Source: Paramacrobiotus richtersi (Eukaryota; Tardigrada; Eutardigrada; Parachela; Macrobiotidae). Taken from it: 20,517 nucleotides of DNA. Shown in pieces: positions 1 through 9,903 of the stretch. The translations under genes and the position numbers were made by a program. The notes under the pieces were generated by a model, which was given only the letters and a program-made list of their open reading frames with translations, had not been told where the DNA came from and made no database searches. The DNA lies in NCBI GenBank assembly GCA_034698045.1, contig JAQGAU010001224.1, forward strand, positions 1 through 20,517, written 5' to 3'. The stretch's first letter is position 1. Each line of letters starts with the position of its first letter.

Positions 1-305
1 GAAGCATTGTTTTAAATCATGGTGCCGTTTCTGAAAACGGCCGCATGTACACCCACGACGGTACCATATTTCCTTAATGGACCCGGTCGGTCTATTTGCA
101 CTAACAGTGTATCTGTTAACTCCGATTTCCGTTCTCCGGCCAGGAGCCCAAAATCTGATTAGTTTTATAGTACGAAACATTTTAATTTTGCAAAAGCAAT
201 TGTGCTCCAGAACTTGCGCCATAAAACATTGTCCGTGTAGTAAATTGCTACTAGCAACCAATACTTAACGTACAAGTACTGAACAGTTGAATAAGTTACA
301 GGATA
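1..305. other. 3' flank of the collar gene, no further gene seen
   Basis: This is the downstream side of the minus-strand collar gene. On the minus strand it carries an ATTAAA hexamer at 186-181, about 120 nt past the stop codon, which could serve as a poly(A) signal. A short perfect hairpin (7-bp stem, 4-nt loop) lies near 23-40. A 63-codon plus-strand reading frame at 77-268 has no recognisable domain or convincing splice context. No second gene can be supported. Confidence 0.4.
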
Positions 306-2455
306 TTAACAGGCACGGATTAAAAAAGCCGCTGTCGTGAAGGGTGGCAGGTTGTTGTGACCTTTTCCACCGCCGGAGGTCGACGTTGCCATCCGCACTC
401 CGTCTGACCTCTCAGAATCCCTACGATAGCTGGGCACAGTGGGCCCACCATGAACCTCGGACAAAAGCGTCAGATTGTGTGTATGCGGCGGGATTTCGTC
501 CAGCGTCAGTTGATGCGTCGCTTCCCCACCTGTTTCTCCAATCCTGGAGCTGTAATCAGCTCCGACCCCGACAAGCACCCGGCCTTGCAGATCCGGCGTA
601 GTTGTGTGAGGGTGCATTACTTTGGCCAACAAAGGATAAGCAGATGTACTGAAACTACGTCCGTCGCAATGCAGCCAACACTTGGCCAAGGAGCCGTTTT
701 GGTAGAGAGCAATGATCGATCCAATCGGGAACTGACTACGCAGTTCATTCTCTGTCTGCTCTAATCGTTCGTAGATTTTCATGAGTCGCCGTGAGTCTCC
801 TTCGCGGGCGGTCGAATGTGGGACATTTATCGCCGATGTCAGATCGCCGGTTCGACCGCTGGTCCAGACGTTAATACTCCCCAAAACGGTACTGTGGCGG
901 AGTGCTGTCAAGTTAACACAATAGAGTGTCATTGGTTTGATCACAAACTCGTCCCCTTTCCACTCCACCATCCCGTTGACATCTCTCAGTTGGTTGAGCA
1001 AACTTTTCCAGCGAATCTGGGTCTGATTGTTCTGATTCGGATTCGCAATGTTCAGTTCGGTAAAATTACTTCCAATGGGTAAGAACGGCTTTGTCCATTC
1101 GCTCCCATTGCTGATAAGGTCATTCAGAAGATTGACCTTTTCGTCAGGGCGATCAGTATCCACCGACCAAAAGACGCTGTTCCAATCGTCTTGACTGAAA
1201 TCTTCCGATGATGTGATGTTGGGTTTGAGCATACGAATGGCACGTTTAATGGTCAGGTACAGTTGATCCTCGGCGATAAACTCCTCGTCCGGAATGGACG
1301 ATTCCATGACATTCTCCAGCACCTCTCTAACCATCCGCTGGAGGTCAAGATGATCCAAACAAACAGTGGAATTCTGGGTGAATTGCTGTTCAATCAGGCT
1401 AAATATGCTGGACGTCTGGAAGCTCGACGTTTCGAAGGTTAATGCGCGTTTGGTCTTGACCGGTTTGTCCAGTTTGAAGATAACCTCCATTCCGAACAAC
1501 AACTGATCCTTCGGGCTCTGCAATGAATCCTTGATGCTGTCGCATTCGCGTCCAGTCACGCATGGAATGCGAGCAAGAATAGTTGACGGTTGATGAGGAA
1601 TGGGAATCCAGTTGTTAGCGATGCTTATCGGGAGTGAGCTGTCGATCAACTCCAAACGGAGACTGTGAAATGGAATCATACGGAGATTAATGCCGGTTAA
1701 GCTGAACTTTTTCAACGCTTCCGTTTCGATTTTGGCTTGATAGTCGTCGTCCCAGAGTTTAATGGAGAAAACGACGAAGTTTTGCCGCTGTTCCGCATTG
1801 GAAACGATGTATGTGGAGTTGGGGACGAAAACACAGGCGGGCGCGTAGTAGTAAGAATCGCCGGTTGTGGAGTATGGTCCGTATGGGTGGATGTCTTTAT
1901 ACACTCGCACTTGGAAATTATCGTACGGGACGTTGGAAAAAGCGGATGACAAATCCAGCGCAACACCTGAAATTGGTACGGACATGCATGAACACTTACG
2001 AGGGACTCGAGTTTGCAAACCGGCAAACTTCGGATATACAGACAGTCGGCAGCCATATTAAATTTTACATGCTGAGCCTCTAAGTTATTAATTTTACAAC
2101 CGTTATCTAACTGCTTATTCATTCAGTCATTATAGCAATAACGAGACGAGCTAAATATAAATGCGTGCATTATCAAACAGTCTTGTTCTACCGTGTAGCT
2201 TACACGGCTATAAAGAATTAATCGGTCACTTCAGTTATTAATAACAAAACTTCCGAAAGTTCAGTTACTTATCTTAAGCGCCTTTAAAAGAAGTTAAGGA
2301 AAAAAACTTTTTTGAATTTAGAACTTGTTGGCAATGCAATAATTAGGCAGGAAGGCCACAAAATGAAATCTGTGATATACAGTACTAAGACGAGACTAGC
2401 ACTTACCAGAGTGGAAGGTGAAGAGAGATGCAATCAGTATGAATAAAAAACACAT
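306..2455 (-). CDS. Secreted tail-collar-domain protein, paralogue A (2 exons, 569 aa)
   Basis: Exon 1 (2455-2407) starts at an ATG and encodes a hydrophobic signal peptide (MCFLFILIASLFTFHS). It ends in phase 1 at a GTAAGT donor. Exon 2 (1966-306) follows an AATTTCAG acceptor and completes the codon, so the mature protein begins near GVALDLSS. Residues about 28-395 form a module shared with the genes at 9904-12827 and 14921-18133, with signatures MIPFHSLRLE, DEEFIAEDQ, DRPDEK and VEWKGDEFVIKP. Residues about 399-428 are charged and heptad-like, probably a coiled coil. Residues about 429-569 are a tail-collar domain like those of phage short tail fibres and bacterial Mdp proteins: GSIIALYQNG, CDGRSFSTSAYPLLA, TPDLQGRVLVGVG, GGEATHQLTLDEIPPHTH, a GGG-HNNLPPF closing motif and terminal IRAC. 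Many N-X-S/T sites fit secretion. The intron is 440 nt. A possible ATTAAA poly(A) signal (minus) lies at 181-186. The collar call is firm; the function is unknown, and surface or microbe binding is a guess. Confidence 0.9.
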
Positions 2456-3253
2456 TTTCAAAGCACGGAGATATCAACGAGTTTCAGAAATTTCCAGGTT
2501 TCAAAGGAACACAGACATTAATAAGCAGCATAATTATTATGTCAACACAATACTGACACCCGAATCTTTCAAACAGCATGTTCCGCAACTTTCTGAGCAG
2601 CATCGACTGCAGCCTTCAAGATAAAGACTTGCACTGACCAGAAGATTCTGTTTACCGGACAGCAGTGTAACTCTTTCGCCCCTCTTAAGCTTATTAACAA
2701 GCAACATTCCGTTCCCAGGAAAATGTTTCTATTTATAGGCTCAGAGAGATAAACAGCGAAGTCAGATTATTGAAATCGATGCCTATTCGCTAGAAACATT
2801 TTAATCGGATCCGTCGCCATTCGCAGAGTATTAATTTCTTTCTGGATATGTACAGTAATCGGTTAGCCTCACCATGAATGTGGATCTTCAGACAGCTGGA
2901 CATGTCCGATTGTAGCACATAATCCGTCATTTGTATACTAATATTTTTCCCATTTCGGTCAATTGAAGATCTGATTTTCGGCTTTTAAAACTCTTATTAT
3001 TCGCAGATGACTTTTATCAGTTTTAATCGCAAATGATTTTTTCGCTTTTAGTATAGTTAAAGCACTACATGACACACGTGGGCATGTAACCCCAGCTCCA
3101 GACCTGGTGGCGACGTTTCAGTACGGCTTGTAAAAAAACATGCAAAACATACAGTGACCGCATACACTGATATGTACTGTATGTCGTAATCAACTGCTAC
3201 ATAAACGTTCATGTTTGGATGGCAAATCAATTTTTGGTCATATCTACTAAATT
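2456..3253. other. Intergenic spacer between the Ig gene end and the collar gene start
   Basis: About 800 bases, AT-rich, lying downstream of the minus-strand Ig gene and upstream of the minus-strand collar gene. It therefore probably contains the Ig gene's 3' UTR and the collar gene's promoter. I found no domain, no clear TATA box, no transmembrane exon that could extend the Ig protein, and no repeat with defined ends. Confidence 0.5.
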
Positions 3254-6200
3254 CTAACAGTTATCGACTGTCAGCATGGTCGTAAATGCATTCAGGCCTT
3301 TGTCATTCTCCACCAAAAACGTGTACTTTCCCGAATCCGTCAAATCCAGGTTTGAAATGGTTAGCCGAGTTTCGTAGCATCCCGATGAGCGGTTTTTCGT
3401 TTTTACCTCGTACTTCTTGTTGCTCGAACCAAGCTCAATTTTCTGGAACGTCGATCGTCCACCAGCTTTCAGTTCTCGCGTCCAATATGCCGATGACGGT
3501 GCTGGATTACTACAGTAGCGAGCGGTTAATGTCGCCTGGCCGTCTTTATCTCCGATCACTTCCGGGCGGGGATTCGACGGGGAAATTTCAAATTTTGGCG
3601 GTCCTGAAAACCAGCGCAGGATAATATTATGCTTCGAAAATAAAGTGTCTTAATTACGTAATTCTCTTTTGATCGTGTACGCTGTTACGCGTAAAGCATT
3701 GTAAAACTGATTTTGCAGCCGTATGCAGCCTTGATAGTGACATTATTCTATACAGTATACTTTTGTATATACTGCATAATTTGTACGTAAGCCCCTTTAT
3801 CGGCAATAGTATTGGTGCATATGATTGACTGGGCTGCAAAGTCGACAAATGATAAAGTTACCTATGACCAGTAGTTCCGCCACATCAGATAGAACAACGT
3901 TCTCCTTATTGTTGACGGTATTGTTGGCTTTACACCAATATCTTCCTTGTGAGCTGTAGTCCACCATCAAGGTAAGATTGCGCTCTTCACCGCGAACCAC
4001 CATTTGGCCATCGGTGGTGTTTTGTAGCCACTGAAGGTTGGGATGCGGGGTTCCTTTAGCATCACAGAACAGTGTGTAGGTCTGGTCCAAATCAACACTG
4101 CTGCCTTGTGGCTGTATTACGAAGCTGGGCGGATCTGTTCGTATAACAAACAGGAGAATAATAACAAAATACATCGGCTTCTTTTCGTTAGAAAAATTCA
4201 CACAGTACGATAGTTTGAAGAACACACTGAATAGCCGATTTAATTATGTAAGGCAGGTGTCGACTCGAAAGCACTTTGCCACACTTCAAGGTGCTGCATG
4301 GTAATATATATTATTATGACATTTCGAGACAGGCTGCAGCCAAAAGCGGACACAGAAATTATCTTTCGCAAATAATTCAACATATTCTTAGCTGACGCGG
4401 TTCTCTCACCGCTGCACATAAGCTCCAGATACCCAGATTAACTGACATTATGTCGGTGTATCGCTGAGATCGAAAGAAATACCTCTATTTATAATATAGC
4501 GTACGAAAATTTTAGGCACTGATTCTTTAGGGTTAAGACCGTAATCTACATTAATTTAATTTGTATGTCTCACGAAAGATTCGGAAAGAAAGATTTGAGC
4601 GGTAAGGTCATCGTTTTCTATGAAAGAGCTTCGATATAATTCTTTTATGTATATTCCACCAATTCAAAATTAAACTGCTAGAAAGCTTTCCAGCGTCCAT
4701 GGTCTATGTCGTATCTAGCAATAGCTATAGACATGGTTGTTACGTAGATTCTTATTTCAACGTACATCGTACGGCCACTGAGTAGGACATCCTGGTCGGA
4801 TTAGGAAACACAGGTTCGTTACTGGCCACACACGTATAGTTCCCATTGGACAGATGGGAAGCCCTCACAATCCCGATGCTTGTCGCGTTCAACATGGGCA
4901 CCTCGGTGTTATTGACGATCCACTTAATAGTGGGCGGCGGATTGGCATCAGTCACACACGTCAACACAACATCCTGTCCTTCACTGATGTCTCCCGGAGG
5001 CTCCTGTTGGATTTGTATGACTGGAGCATCTACAGTGACATGTCGGATATTTTTAACAGATACACCGGGTATTAGCTGCAGCATTATATTAGGGAGTATC
5101 ACGTACACTGGACATTGAGATTCGCATGAGTGGATAAAGGACCGGCGAGAGCCGCGTGGATTGTCTCGCGCTTGAGCTGGGCCGTATTGTCGCGCGGCTG
5201 ATAGGGATAGGTTAATGTGCTGATGGTGTTGTACAGTTTACTGCTGGATCCCGTTTGATTGATAATGTGGGCAAAGTCACTAACGTCTTTCGTCCCGATC
5301 ATCCTGCAAACAAATACACATTCCATATTTTGTATGTATTCCTTCAGGTAGAGACAGGTGTATGTCAATTTGCCGGGTATAAAGAGTTTGTTCGTTATTG
5401 CGACGGTTGCTTCTTCTTCAGAATTTCCCCTGAATGCTTGTGTATTCATCTGGTGTTCGAGTCGGTTACTAACACACGGTGCTTTCTGTGCTTTTCGAAT
5501 CGATCAGGTCAATCGAAAAACTGTGCATAGAAGTCTTCTACATCTATCACGTCTTTATGGTCTTTGAATTGTTAGTTAATGTCCAGATATCGATCTTACG
5601 TTTGGAAAACGCTTCGATTTTCGCATGATTACTTCATCATCGGTTACGAGCGGATAAGATCCAGCTTTTATAGCGAAACACTTAGTTGATAAACGTTCTC
5701 TAATTATACCAAGTAAACGAAATTCTCACGCTACTGTTTAATAAGGTATAGTGTATAATAATGAATAGTACTGCATAATACAATCCCATGGATAAAACAT
5801 CAGAACCAAACCAAAGGGTCTAGGAATTTTTATTTCAGTTGTTGTGCAGCAGTGTGGTATTTTTGTCCAGGTTACGGTTCACTGGCGTGACAGATAATTC
5901 TTACAAGGACTGCTTCCCGGAGACATGAAGCAGATTTCGGATTTGGCAACACGTACTTTTAGTCTTCTTTACTACTACATTTTTTAGACTAATCCTGTCT
6001 GCGGAACTCAAGTTCCCGCCTGTTCAAAAGCTCAAACAAAGTTAATATTTGCCCATGGTTTAACATACGGGCGTACATGTTACCGCCTAGCTCCGAACGT
6101 CGATTCCTGCATCAAGTGCACTGGAGTTTGAAAGCCAAACAGTGCAGGATACATGTAGTATAGTTTTCGTACAAACGCACCGTTCCGTTCGTTTATACTG

Positions 6201-8080
6201 TTTTCGAAAAACATTCACATTTCCGAATTGTCTGAATCGCGAAAAATTACTTTGGCTATGGCAGGTCTGTTTTTCATTATTGTAGATATTTGAATGATGT
6301 GGTGTTTCGTCAAAAAATATTTCAACCGAGAATGTAAGGGTGTATTAGCATCAAAACTGTGGCAGATGTATCCAGCACTGTTTGGCTTAATGGGCACATT
6401 TGAGCTTTGCCTGAGCTTTTGACCAGGCGGAACACCTGAATTTCGCAGATAAGAATAGTCATAACAATAAAGTACTTCAGAGGACCGAAGATACGTGTAG
6501 CCAAATCTGAAATCAGCTCCATGTCTCCGGGAAGCAGCCCTTGTCAGCAGCAGTAGTATTTCTATTGTTTTTTGAATAAGCTCTGCAAATAATTAATATT
6601 GCTACGTACCACTTGATCTGGGCCGGCGGATTCGCATCTTGTACTTCACAGATAACGGTGACATTCTGATCTGTCCGTAGCGGAAGTTGTTCTCCATTTC
6701 GTAGCGGCGCGTCCACATCCAGGCGTCTTATAACAGGTCGGTCGTGGGGCGCTTGCCGGACCACTAACCTGGCCTTCCTCGACGCTGCCGGCCCACCGGC
6801 CACGACTGCCTGACACTCCCATTTCCCGTCATCCCGCTCCAACGTCACCCCGTTGATCCGAATGGAAAGATCGTTGTGCTGCGAATCACCGATTACTGTA
6901 TACGCTGGGTTGTTGACTGTGTTCACCAGTTGACCTGTAATTATGGCAGAATTAATTTGAATTCAACAGACTTCCGAGTTTCCCATGTCCTACAGCTTAT
7001 GTGCTGATAATATCTTATCCTCTAGGTTAGTAATTTCTTTAGTTTAATTTTACTGTACAACGCACTTTTATTCGACTGGCGTTGTTGAGGCATCTGGATC
7101 GCTTTTTAGTACACTGGAGAAAATTTATGTGCATTATTACTGTATACATATTGCACGAATTGATGCATGGCAAACGAAACATTTTATGCCTTGCGAGTAA
7201 TTATCGTTCTGTTTGTCTTGTAAACTTTCAGGGATTTTTCCATTAAAAAAAACAGATATGGCGCAACGAAGACCGCTGCCCAAGTGGAGTGTATCAAGTG
7301 GAGCCATAACTAATCAGTTCCTAGCTCTCTGCTCTGCTAATACATTAGTAAAGGAACTGTCAGCCATCTGCTTAATGTCTACATTACCGGGATATACTTG
7401 TACTTATAATGATAATTAGTCCCTAACATTGCAGATATATATACTTTGATCACAGATGTATGTTACATTTTTATAATTACCATAGTTGAGATAAAACACA
7501 TAAATGTACGAACGCGCCATTGTCTGACCGGATACTAACGACATGATTACACATTTTGCAGACACTTACCGTCCTTCACCCACAGCATTAACTGAGATTT
7601 CTCGGCTCCGGGATTGAGACGACAGCGCATTTCAACGGTGTCAGCGGGGTTCACTTCTTGATCGGAGGGCTCTTCCACAAATACCCCTGGCGAGGAAGCT
7701 CCACATAGAACTAAAATACGAAGTTACATATAGGGGGTATTATATTACCAAGTAAGTATTTTCGGGCAGGACTCAGAAATAAATAAGCCCCTTATACTAA
7801 TATGATATAGTAAATATGAACAACATTTAGGAATTTTTTATTTACCGACCACTACAAATGGTAAGAAGTTACGAATTTTCAAAGTTATCCGTGTGTGAAT
7901 TAACTCAACATACTGGTTTACGAGTTATCGGGAGATCGCTATCTTGCCTCAAAGATCACCCATAGACCGCTATGTTAAGGTAATACACCTGTCGGAATAT
8001 TATAACCACTTATAGTTAAACTTACTTGCGAAGACTATGGGCATACCAATCAGAACCGCACAGGGCGTCAGGAACCGCAT
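3254..8080 (-). CDS. Secreted five-Ig-domain protein, Kirre/Roughest/SYG-1-like (7 coding exons, 534 aa)
   Basis: Coding exons are 8080-8026, 7710-7570, 6934-6610, 5303-5107, 5029-4766, 4134-3862 and 3603-3254. All junctions are GT-AG and the phases agree throughout. Residues 1-18 (MRFLTPCAVLIGMPIVFA) are a signal peptide. Domain 1 (about 28-125) has C48, W62 and C106 (DDGKWECQ), with a VIGD...DLSIRI strand typical of the first domain of Kirre/NEPH proteins. Domain 2 (about 132-239) has C161 and W174. Domain 3 (241-327) has C264, W276 and C306. Domain 4 (329-418) has C351, W363 and C395. Domain 5 (420-532) has C449 and W459. Domains 2 and 5 lack the usual second cysteine: R219 in LKRETIHAAL and F514 in YTFLVEN. 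The protein stops after TVDNC with no membrane segment or GPI signal, whereas classical Kirre/SYG-1 proteins are type I membrane adhesion receptors. It may be a soluble ligand or decoy form (inference). Retention of the intron after 6610 would yield a truncated two-domain form. Confidence 0.88.
5903..6183 (+). repeat. Inverted duplicate, plus-orientation copy (inside Ig intron 3)
   Basis: This stretch matches the reverse complement of 6335-6544. About 48 of the first 54 positions agree, beginning with ACAAGG and CTGCTTCCCGGAGACATG. Weaker similarity continues through GTTCAAAAGCTCA and GCCAAACAGTGC to about 6183. This copy carries roughly 75 extra bases (about 6056-6130) absent from its partner. 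Its frame from the shared ATG, starting MKQISDLATR, closes after 20 codons. Together the two copies could form a long imperfect hairpin in the Ig pre-mRNA. I do not recognise the source sequence. Confidence 0.6.
6335..6544 (-). repeat. Inverted duplicate, minus-orientation copy (inside Ig intron 3)
   Basis: This is the partner of the copy at 5903-6183. It lies just 66 bases downstream of the Ig exon 3 donor and runs in the direction of Ig transcription. From its ATG at 6522 a frame of 66 codons stays open (6522-6322), starting MELISDLATRIFGPLKYF and containing hydrophobic stretches such as FIVMTILICEI. No family could be assigned. It may be a relic of a small coding unit copied twice, or simply a repeat that happens to be open. 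Confidence 0.55.
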
Positions 8081-8183
8081 TTTAACGCCGTTGAACCGCG
8101 AATTGCGCTGAAAATGTCAAATGGAGTGAAGTTAGCTTTGCAGCGGTCCGTTAATATAGACATCTGAGGGAAATGTACGTACC
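8081..8183 (-). other. 5' UTR of the Ig gene with a 75-nt intron
   Basis: Upstream of the start codon, the minus strand shows an acceptor (CATTTTCAG, AG at 8109-8108) and, further upstream, a donor after GCCTGCAG (GTACGT from 8182). This predicts a small intron at 8182-8108 inside the 5' UTR. The leader then consists of an exon ending at 8183 and a short stretch from 8107 to 8081. The transcription start cannot be placed from the sequence. Confidence 0.5.
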
Positions 8184-9903
8184 TGCAGGCAGTTTAACTA
8201 ACCCGTGCAGCAAGTCGTCGGGAAATTAAACCGTCAAAGACTGCCCCTAGATCTTGCTGAAGTACCGCATGCGTACAATCCGTGTATATCTGTATTATCA
8301 ACAGTAAGCAATGCAGTTTTTTTCCGGCGGTGTCGCCGGTGCACAGGGACGCATGATTTCAGTGAACCATTGTCTATTGTTTATGGCAGGATGGCGTGCA
8401 TGCTTTTATGGAATATCGTGCACTGTCGACCCCGTTCGTTTCATTCTATACAAATGTTTATCCCCGCTTGGTTGATCATAAACTGATATGGATCGTAACG
8501 CTTCGCTAAACACTACGCTGAAGTTAAATGACAAAAACCATTTGAACAAAAGAAACTTCCTGTATGATTTTGTTTAATCGGCAATGCCGTCTATTGTCAT
8601 CTACATCTCCATTGCTAGCGTTATCTTTACTTTTGGTTCATAGTTATTTAACGCTGATATCTATTTCCATTATTCTAGCAATAAATTCGTTTATAACAAA
8701 TCGGTCATTAACTTCGGTTTTTATAACTTTTGACCAATTCCCATAAATAAACCTGCTATGGCTCTCGCTGTATGCACTGATGTTACTCTCCCTTAGCCGG
8801 TACCGTTTCATAACTGCCGGTATGATGTTCTCGAATGCATCCTCTGTACCTTTACCCTACACCACTGCATGTTATCTCATGGCGAGTGTGACCCGGCCAT
8901 TAAAGTATGCTCGTCACGGCGACTACGCTTCGCAGGCGGATTTTAGGGAGCTACACTTCCAGTAGAAGCCTCCAGTGGAAGTTTTAACTTCCAGATTCTA
9001 GACTCTGAGTCTCTGACGTACCTATGTTCTTGTTGCCGTTTGCGTGAACCATGGTTATGGCTTCTGGCTGCTCCGACCTGTCTCCTAACAGCCGGTAACG
9101 TAGACCCTATAGAAAACGGGGACTTCGGAGCACAATTACAATATATGTAGCTGGGGATAAAAAGATAGATTATAGACTATTACCGAAACAAGCTTGAACG
9201 GACTTTGGGGAAAGCAAATCGAGTTACTCTCAAACTATAAAACAAGATGCTTATCTTGTCTTCTAGTGGTCCTTTTTGAATCGACGTAGTAAGGCCGGTG
9301 TAGACCGAAGAAACAAACAAACTTTGAAATGAAGCGCAGTTCACGAGCACTTCAACGCAGTTATCTGCAATAGCTTGTTACAGTGCTGGAGCCATTCTAC
9401 AGTGTAACAACAGTCTTGTCAAGAAGATCCACCATGAAACAGACGAAAGCGATCAAAAAAGTTCATTTTTGGCTAGAAATGCAGCACGCCAACAGGACGA
9501 CCATAACGGGCGCAGTGGAGCCTGCCGGTAATTTGGATGAGATTTTCAAAGTGGGGCTGCGATGCGGGGGGCCTTTGTTGTTATTTAAGTCCATTGTTTA
9601 CATAATTTATATTATGCAATGCAGCGCCCGCGCGCATTGTTGGTTTCAACACTCGCGAAATCTCGCGCATAATGAACGCAAACTACACGAGCCATTTATG
9701 ACAGAACACTTACTCAGCTACCGTGTTTGTTTGCTACAAACTTACCATTAATTCTTATTAACTCGCATTTATGGTGTAAAATTGAGACATTAAAACGGAG
9801 ACTAAAGCGCTCAGCGTTTTACTATGATACATGCACTACAATGTAGGGTAATCACTAATCAGCCAAAATATCTGCTATGGAAATGGCACTGTCAGGCTCG
9901 GGC
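8184..9903. other. Intergenic region between the Ig gene and the second collar gene
   Basis: About 1.7 kb. It should hold the Ig gene's promoter at its left end and the 3' end of the second collar gene at its right end. Plus-strand frames of 93, 61 and 122 codons (8205-8486, 8780-8965, 9383-9751) show no recognisable domain, and the two whose first codon I read (8205, 9383) begin at GTG, so they are not called. Small perfect palindromes occur (GGAAGTTTTAACTTCC near 8978; ACAAGAT/ATCTTGT near 9243). No AATAAA signal for the second collar gene was found near its stop. Confidence 0.45.

Noticed and set aside
23-40. Short perfect hairpin GCCGTTT-CTGA-AAACGGC as a terminator
   Set aside because: Hairpin terminators do not apply to animal protein genes, and a 7-bp stem is expected by chance at this scale.
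77-268. Plus-strand 63-codon frame with a hydrophobic start
   Set aside because: No domain, no splice partner, and it lies in the 3' flank of an opposite-strand gene. Length and composition are compatible with chance.
1967-2122. N-terminal extension of the first collar gene upstream of its acceptor, or a 33-nt mini-intron from a nearby GTAAGT
   Set aside because: The extended frame has no ATG and begins at TTG. The signal-peptide exon at 2455-2407 fits in phase and gives a much better protein.
8205-8486. Plus-strand 93-codon frame upstream of the Ig gene
   Set aside because: It starts at GTG, has no recognisable motif and occupies the probable Ig promoter region.
9383-9751. Plus-strand 122-codon frame before the second collar gene
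   Set aside because: It starts at GTG and has no recognisable domain or signal. It lies in the 3' flank of an opposite-strand gene.
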